Source of the DNA: Actinomycetota bacterium
GTDB lineage: Bacteria > Actinomycetota > Acidimicrobiia > IMCC26256 > JACDBD01
DNA: 13,738 nucleotides
Assembly: GCA_013695115.1 (NCBI GenBank)
Contig: JACDBD010000133.1
Location: forward strand, 1 to 13,738
Direction: 5' to 3'
In this document: positions 13,650 to 13,738 of the stretch, piece by piece
Layout of the letters: each line of letters begins with the position of its first letter
How positions within the stretch are numbered: the stretch's first letter is position 1
Made by a program: the position numbers and the translations under genes
Notes under the pieces: generated by a model
Databases searched by the model: none
What the model was told of the DNA's origin: nothing
What the model saw: the letters and a program-made list of their open reading frames with translations, nothing else

Positions 13650-13738
13650 CGGCTGCGCCCGCGGGAGGGCCGCTCGCGCTGCTCGCCGCGCTCGTCGCCG
13701 GCATCTGCGCCGGCGACCGTTTCGGCGCGGGCGGAGCG
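13646..13738 (+). CDS. comEC: Probable ComEC N-terminus, cut by window edge, apparent CTG start
   Basis: After the comEA stop one frame encodes a hydrophobic segment (LALLAALVAGICAGDRFG), which matches the usual start of a ComEC-type membrane channel in both sequence character and position. ComEC carries single-stranded DNA through the membrane. In this frame an upstream stop lies at 13607-13609. No ATG, GTG or TTG occurs between it and the window end, so the likely start is CTG 13646, which overlaps the comEA stop as CTGA. The other two forward frames give Arg-rich sequence without a membrane helix. Only 31 codons are visible, so the name rests mainly on position after comEA and on the helix. 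Confidence 0.6.
   Translation, partial: MTAAPAGGPLALLAALVAGICAGDRFGAGGA

Noticed and set aside
1..13738. CRISPR arrays, transposases, integrases or phage genes
   Set aside because: Searched by eye on both strands; no spaced repeat series and no such protein was found.

Overview
The window looks like chromosomal DNA of a very GC-rich actinobacterium. The pairing of a vestigial, cysteine-poor LeuRS zinc region with comEA, nadD and rsfS genes and large kinase-AAA-cyclase signalling proteins would suit Acidimicrobiia or a related deep actinobacterial lineage, but that placement is inference. No insertion sequence, prophage, integron or CRISPR array is visible. Genes are packed tightly, often with overlapping starts and stops, and no gene-free stretch exceeds about 165 bases.

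Left part (1-5216, plus strand): the 3' part of a CoxE-like von Willebrand A protein cut by the window edge, then a protein of about 1430 residues joining a zinc ribbon, a Ser/Thr kinase, an AAA ATPase, a TPR-like region and a class III nucleotidyl cyclase. Middle part (5198-7037): an ACT-domain protein on the minus strand, divergent from nadD and rsfS on the plus strand. nadD has an elaborate leader with mini-ORFs, an 18-bp direct repeat and a strong hairpin. Next (7034-8457, minus strand): hisH and hisF, overlapping and without the usual priA/hisA between them. The HisF lacks one of the two catalytic aspartates of the family (Asp130 is Gln). Then (8520-9475, minus strand): a small single-helix membrane protein, a SHOCT-like protein and a tRNA-Ala(GGC). 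Right part (9562-13738, plus strand): leuS, a small HExxH protein, comEA, and the first codons of comEC, which seems to start at CTG.

A recurrent signal is a GGTA/CGTA-type -10 element (TANNNT) lying 6-9 bases before a start codon. This points to leaderless transcripts for several genes. Only the SHOCT-like gene, comEA, and more weakly hisF and nadD show Shine-Dalgarno sequences. Two convergent gene pairs overlap at their stop codons, and no intrinsic terminator with a T-tract was seen.

Functionally the region mixes housekeeping genes (NAD synthesis, ribosome silencing, leucine charging, alanine tRNA, DNA uptake) with signalling genes. The most unusual items are the HisF active-site substitution, the nadD leader and the CTG start of comEC.
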